Shown here: in pieces, positions 8,011-14,006 of the stretch
Numbering within the stretch: position 1 is the first letter of the stretch
Layout: each line of letters starts with the position of its first letter
Assembly: GCA_049303905.1 (NCBI GenBank)
Contig: JBAQNP010000031.1
Span: forward strand, 1 to 17,143
DNA: 17,143 nt
Source: UBA2206 sp049303905
GTDB taxonomy: Bacteria > Patescibacteriota > Minisyncoccia > Moranbacterales > UBA2206
Reading direction: 5' to 3'
Notes under the pieces: model-generated
What the model was told of the DNA's origin: nothing
What the model saw: only the letters and a program-made list of their open reading frames with translations
Database searches by the model: none
Made by a program: the position numbers and the translations under genes

Positions 8011-9825
8011 TTATTTAAAGCTCTCAAATATTATTTTTATGTCATCGAAGACTACTGGCTTTTCAGAGAGAGCTACGTCAATATATGCTTGTCTAATTTT
8101 TATTTTGTCCTCACCAAATATATCACTGCAAAATTTTGAAAATATGTTCTTACCACGAAATTCATTTTTCCAGCTGTCATTTGTCAAAGAATCCTCCAGC
8201 CTATTTTTTTCTATTTCCATCCAACTTTTTAGATTAGCACCTGATAAATCAGAAGCTAATTTACTCAAAACATCGTTTGTCTCGGAAGAAAATTCATTTA
8301 TAACATCGTCAATAATTTTTGAATCCAATGATTTAACTGTTGGAATATTAAAATTATGGTTGATCGAGATATGCTCTTTGGTATTTTGCAATAAATTAAG
8401 TTTTACCTGACCGGAGGCAATATTTTTTAGTTGCTCATCGATATATTGCTGAGTTATTTCTGTTTTTGTTGTCGTTAAATACAATTTTACAGCAACTTTA
8501 AATAAGATATCGGCATCGAGAAAATAATTTTCAATATGTCTTTTATTGAGGCATTTTATTTTGCCACTTTGTTCAAGAGCAGTTATCTGAGCGGGCGTCA
8601 ATCCGTCCTTATCGCGAATCATATATAAATCAATCCCAAATATTGAATTGCGTATTTGTTCCTCGAAGGCATTCAGTGTAATCAAGTTTTCAACTGATCC
8701 AACCGGAATGATCTTAGCATCGGGTAAATATTTTTGTGCAATGGAATGATAGACTAGGCGATCAATGCTAGAATCCTCCCCCTCAACAAAAACTAATTTT
8801 TTCCCAACTGCAAATAGCCCGAGGTTCTCCCCGATTAAATCCACAATTTCCTTATGGCTATGATTTAAATCGCTCAATTTATGCGCCTGATTTGATCCGC
8901 CTTGTTCAGAATCTATAAAATAAACATTGCCCGTAGAATAATATGTAGAGATGAGATCGGCAGAATGAGTGAGGAAAATAAATTGGTTAGTGTGATCGCC
9001 AACAGTTTTTAGAGTTTCGATTAATTTAAAAGTAAGCGTCGGGTGCAAGTGCAGTTCTGGCTCATCAACTATTATTACAGAATCTTTAATATCTTTTCTG
9101 GCAACATCAAAAAGAACTTTGACTACTTCTTGTTCGCCAGAACTCAATGAGTTAAATGAAAGAATCGTGCCAGTGGAATCCTGATATTGAAATTCTCTAG
9201 GTGAGGCAGGATCTATATCTAAAAGTATTTTTCCCGGCAAGAGGCTACTAAAAATATTCTTATATTTTTCAAGTGGATGTGGTAATTTTTCCTTTATTGT
9301 TTTGGCAGTTATATCTGTTCCATTTATCACTTCGGTAGCCAGCTGATTTTGATACGCGGCCACTTTTTGATGTATATAATTCATGAAGTCCTGCCATCTA
9401 CTTGTAAAATTCTGATAATAAAAATTACTAGGGGTATCCGCATCATCAGGATCGACTACCTGCCAACTAACCTGTTTGTATTGAGTAGTTTGGATATTTC
9501 TGTGGGAATCAATTTGAACAAGTGAGCCCACATATTGTCCACGACCAAAGCGCCTTTTCCTCATATACTCAGTTAGTGCTGGGTTCGTTGTGCCTTGAAT
9601 AATTGCTAATGTATTTGCACCAAAATCTTCGATCTCTTTATCCCTGGTAGCAATGAGTGAAAGTGACATTTGATTTCCTCCTTGTAGGGTGCTGACGATT
9701 GCATCTTTCAGGCGACTTTTTCCTGATCCATTGGCTCCGGCAATAATAACAATGTCTCCCAGATTATCCATCTTGAGATTTTTTATTGGCGGAAAGTCTT
9801 TTATTTCTAATGACGAAATTTTCAT
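8011..9825 (-). CDS. AAA (ABC-type) ATPase fused to TOPRIM/DUF4435-like domain; PARIS- or OLD-like defence protein
   Basis: Numbered from the ATG at 9825 (604 aa). Walker A GANGSGKS is at 30-37, an ABC-type signature LSSGEQ at 227-232, Walker B DEPELHLHP at 254-262 and switch His at 287 (FLTHSAD). A TOPRIM-like half follows: E348 in FVEGEDSS, the RDKD pair D405/D407, then RHIENYFL with E432, a motif typical of DUF4435. A C-terminal helical region of about 165 aa remains. Known relatives are PARIS, where the ATPase AriA holds the DUF4435 nuclease AriB until a phage anti-restriction protein is sensed, and the OLD/GajA nucleases. This version joins both parts in one chain and sits between hsdM and hsdS. 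A start 21 nt earlier (9846) would overlap hsdM. I prefer 9825 because MKISSLEIKDF is the usual beginning of this ATPase type and it lies 1 nt after the hsdM stop. Confidence 0.9.
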   Translation of the reverse strand: MKISSLEIKDFPPIKNLKMDNLGDIVIIAGANGSGKSRLKDAIVSTLQGGNQMSLSLIATRDKEIEDFGANTLAIIQGTTNPALTEYMRKRRFGRGQYVGSLVQIDSHRNIQTTQYKQVSWQVVDPDDADTPSNFYYQNFTSRWQDFMNYIHQKVAAYQNQLATEVINGTDITAKTIKEKLPHPLEKYKNIFSSLLPGKILLDIDPASPREFQYQDSTGTILSFNSLSSGEQEVVKVLFDVARKDIKDSVIIVDEPELHLHPTLTFKLIETLKTVGDHTNQFIFLTHSADLISTYYSTGNVYFIDSEQGGSNQAHKLSDLNHSHKEIVDLIGENLGLFAVGKKLVFVEGEDSSIDRLVYHSIAQKYLPDAKIIPVGSVENLITLNAFEEQIRNSIFGIDLYMIRDKDGLTPAQITALEQSGKIKCLNKRHIENYFLDADILFKVAVKLYLTTTKTEITQQYIDEQLKNIASGQVKLNLLQNTKEHISINHNFNIPTVKSLDSKIIDDVINEFSSETNDVLSKLASDLSGANLKSWMEIEKNRLEDSLTNDSWKNEFRGKNIFSKFCSDIFGEDKIKIRQAYIDVALSEKPVVFDDIKIIFESFK

Positions 9826-9826
9826 T

Positions 9827-11341
9827 TTATTTAATTCCCAAATCATTTAAATAATTAGCCATCTGTTTTTCCAGTTCCTTAATCTCCGGTTCAAGTTCAG
9901 CCAGCTCTTTTAGGTTAGCTTTGATATCAACCGGTGCTTCTTCTTCGAATGTGTCCACATATCGAGTGATGTTGAGATTAAAGTCATTTTCCTCAATTTC
10001 TTTGAAGCTCACCTTGCGGGAAAATTTCTCAATTTCTTTGCGCTTGGCATAGGTGCCATATATTTTTTCAATGTTTTCTTCCGTGAGCGTGTTTTGTGCT
10101 TTGCCCGGCTTGAATTCTTTGGATGCCTCAATGAAAAGCACATCTTTCTTTTTTTCGTTAGCTCCGCCTTTTTCGCGAGAACGGTCGAAAATCAAAATCG
10201 CCACCGGAATACCGGTTGTCTGAAAAAGTCCGGCCGGAAGTCCGATCACGGCATCAATGATGTTTTCCTTGAGCAGTTGCTCACGAATCTTTCCTTCAGC
10301 ACCACCACGAAACAGCACGCCATGAGGCGCGATCGCCGCCACGCGCCCAGTTTTAGGCTTGGCAGTTTCAATCATGTGCGTGAGGAAAGCAAAGTCACCT
10401 TTGTCTTTCGGTGGCACTCCACGCCAAAACCTTTTATACTTGTCGGCTTCCGCATTTTCTGCGCCCCACTTCTTGAGAGAAAAGGGCATATTACAAACTT
10501 GGGTGTCATATTTCATCAGCTGATCATTTTCCACTAACAATGGGTTATTCAAGGTGTCGCCCCATTCCAAGCGTGCCGAATCTTTTCCATGAAGAAACAT
10601 ATTCATCCGCGCCAGTTGATAGGTTGAACCGGTGGATTCCTGACCATAGAGCGCATAATTTTTGGATCCTGTTTTTTCTATTTCTGTCCCAGCTAACAAA
10701 AGAAGTCCACCTGATCCACAAGCCGGATCGCAAATTCGATCACCATCTTTTGGCTGGGCAAGTTTTGCCAGCAGTTTAGCTACGGTTTGAGTCGTGAAAA
10801 ATTCACCGGCTTTTTTGCCAGCGCCAACACCAAACTTTTCAATCATATACATATACGCATTGCCAATGATGTCATCGCCAGCATCGGAAAGGTCGATTCC
10901 GTGGAAATCTTGGATCAAGTGACGAAGCATCTTGTTTCTCTGTTCGAGTTTTCCCAAGGTTGATTCAGAATTGAAATCCACACTGAAAACTCCTTCGAGC
11001 TTTTCCTTGTTGGCATCTTCGATTTTGTGAAGTGACTTATTAATTTCTTCACCGATGTTGTCTTGCTCAATGATGCTGTAAATATAATCAAAAGAAGCTT
11101 TTGGTGGCAGATAAAAACGATCGAGCTTCATCTTTTCTTCAATGCGTTTTTCATCACTGCCGAATCGCTTTTTGTATTCCTCGTGTCTTTTTTTTGAGAG
11201 ATCGCTGAGATACTTGAAAAAAAGCATCACCAACGCATAGTCCTTATATACGCCAGCGTCGACACTACTCCTTGAAGAATCAGCGGCTGACCATAGAATT
11301 TTATTAAGCTCTTCTTGCGTATATTTTTTTACTGCAGTCAT
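9827..11341 (-). CDS. hsdM: Type I restriction enzyme, adenine methylase subunit
   Basis: The 504-aa protein is a normal-length HsdM. It has an N-terminal helical domain (ELNKILWSAADSSR, VMLFFKYLSDL). The N6-adenine methyltransferase follows, with SAM-binding motif I DPACGSGG at 205-212, the GEFFTT segment before it, and APHGVLFRGGAEGKIR with GIPVAILIF near the end. It methylates adenines in the site chosen by HsdS, protecting host DNA, and forms M2S with it. Catalytic motif IV reads N284-M-P-F instead of the usual NPPF/NPPY; the codons AAT ATG CCC TTT confirm this. It follows the half-length S gene by 4 nt. The C-terminal coiled-coil-like end (LKELAELEPEIKELEKQM) is typical for contact with HsdS. 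Confidence 0.96.
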   Translation of the reverse strand: MTAVKKYTQEELNKILWSAADSSRSSVDAGVYKDYALVMLFFKYLSDLSKKRHEEYKKRFGSDEKRIEEKMKLDRFYLPPKASFDYIYSIIEQDNIGEEINKSLHKIEDANKEKLEGVFSVDFNSESTLGKLEQRNKMLRHLIQDFHGIDLSDAGDDIIGNAYMYMIEKFGVGAGKKAGEFFTTQTVAKLLAKLAQPKDGDRICDPACGSGGLLLLAGTEIEKTGSKNYALYGQESTGSTYQLARMNMFLHGKDSARLEWGDTLNNPLLVENDQLMKYDTQVCNMPFSLKKWGAENAEADKYKRFWRGVPPKDKGDFAFLTHMIETAKPKTGRVAAIAPHGVLFRGGAEGKIREQLLKENIIDAVIGLPAGLFQTTGIPVAILIFDRSREKGGANEKKKDVLFIEASKEFKPGKAQNTLTEENIEKIYGTYAKRKEIEKFSRKVSFKEIEENDFNLNITRYVDTFEEEAPVDIKANLKELAELEPEIKELEKQMANYLNDLGIK

Positions 11342-11345
11342 AATT

Positions 11346-11930
11346 TTATTTGTTTAATAATTTATTTATAGCAATCTCATTAATGTCTTTTACCAAATTA
11401 ATTTTTTTACTTAAAACCTTTTGTAACTCTTTGTCGGTATTATATATTTCTATTATTTTATTTTGCGTTTCTATGTTAGGCAGAGCGATTGACATATTTT
11501 CCAAATCATTTCTACGAATCGATTTAATGGCCGCCCCAGTCGCTCTTTCGTTGAGCTTCTTTTGTCCTTCGATTGAGTTTAGATAAATTGCTAAATATTT
11601 TGACAATATAATTTCTTTTTTCAACCGTAAAATATATACGGAGGATGAAGCAATTATTTCTTTTGTATTTTCATTTTCAAGCTTAACCGATCCGGCACGA
11701 AAACTTCCTCTTGAAGAAATAACGACATCGCCATTTTTCACAATTGCCCTTGAACGATAATTCTCAAAATCAATTCCGTCTAAATTATCCATATCAACCA
11801 TTGAATCATCGAGAATATTTTTTGCCTGAAGCACAAAGGATGAGGCATTCGCCTTATTGTGCAAAGCAGTTCGGAAAGAATAGCCCGCAATCACTTCCGC
11901 AATATCTTTTAGATCTTTTATAGTTTCCAT
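11346..11930 (-). CDS. Half-length type I specificity subunit (single TRD)
   Basis: From the ATG at 11930 the protein has 194 aa. It has one target-recognition domain (DIAEVIAGYSFRTALH ... KNGDVVISSRGSFRAGSV ... ATGAAIKSIRRNDLENMSIALP). One coiled-coil conserved region follows (IETQNKIIEIYNTDKELQKVLSKKINLVKDINEIAINKLL, read in two parts), exactly half of an HsdS. A GTG at 11954 gives eight more residues (MYRVSFIY) but adds nothing conserved. Half-size S proteins can dimerise and recognise palindromic split sites with HsdM. It is the first gene of the operon, 4 nt before hsdM, and is intact, not a truncated copy of the two-TRD subunit downstream. It may give the shared HsdM/HsdR a second target or regulate subunit ratios; which of these applies is unknown. 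Confidence 0.87.
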   Translation of the reverse strand: METIKDLKDIAEVIAGYSFRTALHNKANASSFVLQAKNILDDSMVDMDNLDGIDFENYRSRAIVKNGDVVISSRGSFRAGSVKLENENTKEIIASSSVYILRLKKEIILSKYLAIYLNSIEGQKKLNERATGAAIKSIRRNDLENMSIALPNIETQNKIIEIYNTDKELQKVLSKKINLVKDINEIAINKLLNK

Positions 11931-12007
11931 ATAAATAAAGCTTACTCTATACACTGGTTTTTGTCAACTTTTTTATTACAGGCACACATCTACTGTTATA
12001 TATTTAG

Positions 12008-12022
12008 TCAAGATAACCTTGA
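12008..12022. repeat. Inverted repeat TCAAG-5-CTTGA, possible operator
   Basis: TCAAG and CTTGA form a perfect 5-bp inverted repeat with five bases between. It overlaps the start of the -35 hexamer (12019-12024) of the rightward promoter, a common place for repressor binding. It lies in the roughly 100-nt gap between the divergent restriction operon and the plus-strand genes, so one protein could act on both. A short repeat like this can arise by chance in AT-rich DNA. Confidence 0.35.
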
Positions 12023-12047
12023 TTTTTACTAAAAAATTGGCTACAAT
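12019..12047 (+). promoter_or_regulatory. Sigma70-type promoter for the 121-aa gene, predicted leaderless
   Basis: TTGATT (12019-12024), a 17-nt spacer and TACAAT (12042-12047) form a good vegetative promoter. Transcription should start near 12053-12055, only 2 to 4 nt before the ATG at 12057, so the mRNA would be leaderless. On the opposite strand a TTGACA (11967-11962) may serve the restriction operon, but I could not pair it with a good -10 at normal spacing: TAAGCT at 17 nt is weak, and TATAGA is only 10 nt away. Confidence 0.6.
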
Positions 12048-12056
12048 TGGTTTATT

Positions 12057-12422
12057 ATGAAGAAAATATCAAAAGAAAGTAATAGCATAGAAAATAATAA
12101 ATTTATCGACATACAATTGACCGACATTCAATTACACGTTATAAAACCAAGAAAGCCCATCTCCCTTGGAAGAGCTATTGATAAATCATTAAAATCTAAA
12201 AAGGGTGGCCGAGCTCAGTCTCGTGATATAAGCAACTCTAAAAACAATGAATTTACTTTCTCTATTTCACTTGGAAAAGAATTGTTAGAAAAAGCTAAGC
12301 AAGAAGGAAAGCAAATAAGGTTTATTCTTCCAGAATCTGGTATCTCAATAATCCCCGGAAAAGATATGATCGAATATATTAAAGCTCAAAAGAAAAAGGT
12401 GTTTGACAAAACTGGAAATTAA
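12057..12422 (+). CDS. Small basic protein of unknown function
   Basis: The 121-aa protein is not recognised. Residues 1-65 are polar and Lys/Ser/Asn-rich (GRAIDKSLKSKKGGRAQSRD). The second part (about 66-110) is more ordered: FTFSISLGKELLEKAKQEGKQ, then IRFILPESGISIIPGKDMIEY. This suggests a strand-helix-strand mini-domain that could bind DNA or a partner. There is no signal peptide, cysteine motif or clear helix-turn-helix. It has its own promoter and lies between the defence operon and the phage-like module, so a regulator or a phage-encoded accessory protein is possible. The promoter of the structured RNA is embedded in its last codons, with the -35 at 12403-12408. Confidence 0.8.
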   Translation: MKKISKESNSIENNKFIDIQLTDIQLHVIKPRKPISLGRAIDKSLKSKKGGRAQSRDISNSKNNEFTFSISLGKELLEKAKQEGKQIRFILPESGISIIPGKDMIEYIKAQKKKVFDKTGN

Positions 12423-12430
12423 AATATAAT
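12403..12430 (+). promoter_or_regulatory. Perfect-consensus sigma70 promoter of the structured RNA
   Basis: TTGACA at 12403-12408 and TATAAT at 12425-12430 match both consensus hexamers exactly, with a 16-nt spacer. The -35 lies in the last codons of the preceding gene and the -10 just after its stop. The start point should be near 12437. This is the strongest promoter in the window and the expected RNA is strongly structured and ends at an intrinsic terminator. Confidence 0.8.
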
Positions 12431-12436
12431 CAAGAT

Positions 12437-12618
12437 ATAAGTTTACAATAAGTTATTTCTCCTTCATGGAGTACCACTCATTTCGACGTTAGTCGATAGG
12501 AGATAAAAATTGGAAACGGTTTTTATCAAAGAGGCTTCGCCTCGGTCGTGCCCATTCTGTAGAAAATATTCAAAAACAATAAATGTTTTTGTGTATTTTC
12601 CGCGGGATGGGCTTTTTT
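12437..12618 (+). ncRNA. Candidate structured RNA (~182 nt) of unknown class
   Basis: Between the consensus promoter and an intrinsic terminator nearly every base can pair. P1 is TCTCCT (12458-12463) with AGGAGA (12498-12503). It encloses P2, GAGT/ACTC (12469-12479), and P3, TCGAC/GTCGA with a GTTA loop (12483-12496), forming a three-way junction. P4 is an 11-bp stem, 12502-12512 with 12517-12527, closed by a GAAA (GNRA) tetraloop and including two U-G pairs. P5 is GAGGC/GCCTC (12531-12543). P6 is the terminator hairpin. P1 and P4 share two bases (12502-12503), so they may alternate, and CTCC (12459-12462) can instead pair with GGAG (12468-12471). I cannot match it to a known riboswitch, 6S, SRP, tmRNA or ribozyme. 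It may be a free small RNA or a leader controlling the methyltransferase gene. The pairing is read from sequence; function is unknown. Confidence 0.62.
12550..12618 (+). terminator. Long intrinsic terminator ending the structured RNA
   Basis: Two 29-nt arms (12550-12578 and 12584-12612) pair at 27 of 29 positions around an ATAAA loop. Six T's (12613-12618) follow at once. Four of the pairs are G-U; the mismatches are 12561/12601 (A-C) and 12570/12592 (U-U). The base of the stem is GC-rich (GCCCAT/ATGGGC). The U-G pairs work only in RNA and on this strand, which argues for a transcript, not a DNA palindrome. The terminator lies 38 nt before the ATG of the methyltransferase, so read-through would be needed to express that gene from the upstream promoter. 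Confidence 0.8.
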
Positions 12619-12633
12619 GTTTTCCAACCCGCG
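12601..12633 (+). other. Alternative hairpin overlapping the terminator's 3' arm
   Basis: CGCGGG (12601-12606) pairs perfectly with CCCGCG (12628-12633). Inside this, after an A-A mismatch, TGG (12608-12610) pairs with CCA (12624-12626). This structure uses the 3' arm and T tract of the terminator, so the two cannot coexist. Because it needs sequence downstream of the termination point, it can form only in read-through RNA. There it could stabilise or reshape the 5' end of the methyltransferase mRNA. Confidence 0.5.
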
Positions 12634-12646
12634 AATTAATTATTAA
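12617..12646 (+). promoter_or_regulatory. Possible weak promoter for the ParB-methyltransferase
   Basis: TTGTTT (12617-12622), an 18-nt spacer and TATTAA (12641-12646) would start transcription near 12653, about 4 nt before the ATG at 12657. This gives the same leaderless layout as the 121-aa gene. The match is modest and the DNA is AT-rich, so it may be chance. If real, the methyltransferase module is transcribed independently of the structured RNA. Confidence 0.35.
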
Positions 12647-12648
12647 TT
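12634..12648. repeat. Perfect palindrome AATTAAT-T-ATTAATT before the methyltransferase
   Basis: Two 7-bp arms mirror each other around one base, 9 nt before the ATG and across the possible -10. The centre is too short for a good RNA hairpin with all seven pairs, so a DNA-level operator is more likely. In an AT-rich spacer such a palindrome could be accidental. Confidence 0.3.
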
Positions 12649-12656
12649 TTAAAACT

Positions 12657-14006
12657 ATGACACAGAAAAATGTCACAGAAAAAATCTTGAAGGACAAAAT
12701 TCAAGTCCAGCATGTGGATGCCTCTATACTAAAGGCATCCGAGTACAATCCACGCAAGTGGTCGAAGGAATCTGAAGTTCAACTTCAGGAAAGTATTAAG
12801 CGATTTGGACTGGTCGATCCATTTATCGTAAACAGCGCCCCAAATAGAATGAACATTTTAATTGGCGGACATTTTCGTTTAGCAATGGCGAAAAAGTTAG
12901 GAATTGAAAAGGTTCCAGTTGTCTATATTAATATTCCCGATATTGAAAAAGAAAAAGAATTAAATATTCGTCTCAATAAAAACACAGGTGAATTTGATTG
13001 GAATTTGCTTGTAGATTTCGGCGAAGCGTTTCTTTCTGAAATAGGTTTCAGCAGTGAAGAATTAGATAATATTTTTGCTATTGAAGATACACCAGAAATG
13101 TTTGATTTAGAGAAAGAATTGAAAAAATTAGATATCAAGAAAATTGAGATTCAAAAACAAGACATTTGGCAATTGGGCAATTCTTGTCTTATGTGCGGAG
13201 ACTCAACTATTGAAACTGATATGTTAAAGCTAATGGGTAATGAAAAAGCCGACATGTGTTTGACTGACCCTCCCTACATTTTAGACTATCTGAAAGGCAA
13301 AAAGAAAAACGGCAAACCGATTGAAGGTTTTGGTTATAAGCGAGACCGGAAATATTTAGAGACCGATGTATTGCCAGATGATTTCACGGAAAAATGGATG
13401 AGCAATATTCACAAAATCGCTAAGGAAGATTTTTCAATCCTGGTTTATGAAAACTGGAAGAACATTAGGACCATTTGGGGAGAAATGGAAAAGCATTGGA
13501 AGGTAAAAAATATGATAGTTTGGCATCTCCCCAACAGAGTTCAAAACTTTGCAGCCAAGTATAAATTCTTTAACAAACACGATATTGCGATGGTCGGTGG
13601 AAGTGGAAATGTTGTTATTAATATGGAATCAGAAAACGAATTACTCCAGAATGAATATGAAACTGCGCTTTTCGGAATACAAGGAAAGCCCCATTGGGAA
13701 TCTTATGAAAAAGGCAAGAAAATTTGTCCTACAGATTTTATTGAATTTAAAGCGGCCGATGAAAAAAGTTCTGGACAGGGAATAATATTTGGCACCAAGC
13801 CAATAGAAATTTTAATTCCATATATTAAAGTTCTTACTAAGCGAGGTGATTTGGTTGTGGAACCTTTTGGTGGAAGTGGATCAACTTTAATAGCATCAGA
13901 AAAAATGAATCGTCGATGTTTTATCATGGAAAAATCTCCAGTCTATGCGGAAGTCATTCGCAAACGTTGGGAAAATTTAACTGGTAAAAAAGCAATAAAA
14001 TTATGA
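12657..14006 (+). CDS. ParB-domain DNA methyltransferase (phage-type, beta class)
   Basis: The 449-aa protein joins two domains. Residues about 15-100 form a ParB/sulfiredoxin-like domain (ASEYNPRKW at 27-35, IGGHFRLAMAKKLG at 69-82). Residues about 160-445 form an amino-methyltransferase with catalytic motif IV DPPY at 204-207 and SAM motif I FGGSGS at 404-409, followed by the MEKSPVYAEVIRKRW helix. Motif IV before motif I is the beta order, giving N6-adenine or N4-cytosine methylation. Such fusions are common next to phage terminase genes. I chose ATG 12657. A TTG at 12510 behind AGGAG adds 49 residues, but these cross the terminator hairpin and match no ParB N-terminus. The stop overlaps the next gene as ATGA. 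It likely marks the element's DNA, perhaps against host restriction. Confidence 0.93.
   Translation: MTQKNVTEKILKDKIQVQHVDASILKASEYNPRKWSKESEVQLQESIKRFGLVDPFIVNSAPNRMNILIGGHFRLAMAKKLGIEKVPVVYINIPDIEKEKELNIRLNKNTGEFDWNLLVDFGEAFLSEIGFSSEELDNIFAIEDTPEMFDLEKELKKLDIKKIEIQKQDIWQLGNSCLMCGDSTIETDMLKLMGNEKADMCLTDPPYILDYLKGKKKNGKPIEGFGYKRDRKYLETDVLPDDFTEKWMSNIHKIAKEDFSILVYENWKNIRTIWGEMEKHWKVKNMIVWHLPNRVQNFAAKYKFFNKHDIAMVGGSGNVVINMESENELLQNEYETALFGIQGKPHWESYEKGKKICPTDFIEFKAADEKSSGQGIIFGTKPIEILIPYIKVLTKRGDLVVEPFGGSGSTLIASEKMNRRCFIMEKSPVYAEVIRKRWENLTGKKAIKL

Noticed and set aside
10094..10537. Plus-strand 147-codon frame opposite hsdM
   Set aside because: It is fully antisense to conserved HsdM sequence including the catalytic region, and the product has no recognisable domain.
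11939..11967. Promoter of the restriction operon (TTGACA on the minus strand)
   Set aside because: The -35 is perfect, but the -10 at proper spacing is poor and the better TATAGA lies only 10 nt away. It is therefore not listed as a feature.
12550..12633. Classical riboswitch-style terminator/antiterminator switch
   Set aside because: The competing hairpin uses bases downstream of the termination point, so it cannot prevent termination in the usual way. It is kept only as an alternative read-through structure.
12437..14006. Type III toxin-antitoxin layout (promoter, structured RNA, terminator, downstream protein gene)
   Set aside because: The order is similar, but the RNA has no tandem repeats and the downstream gene is a methyltransferase, not a ToxN-like ribonuclease.
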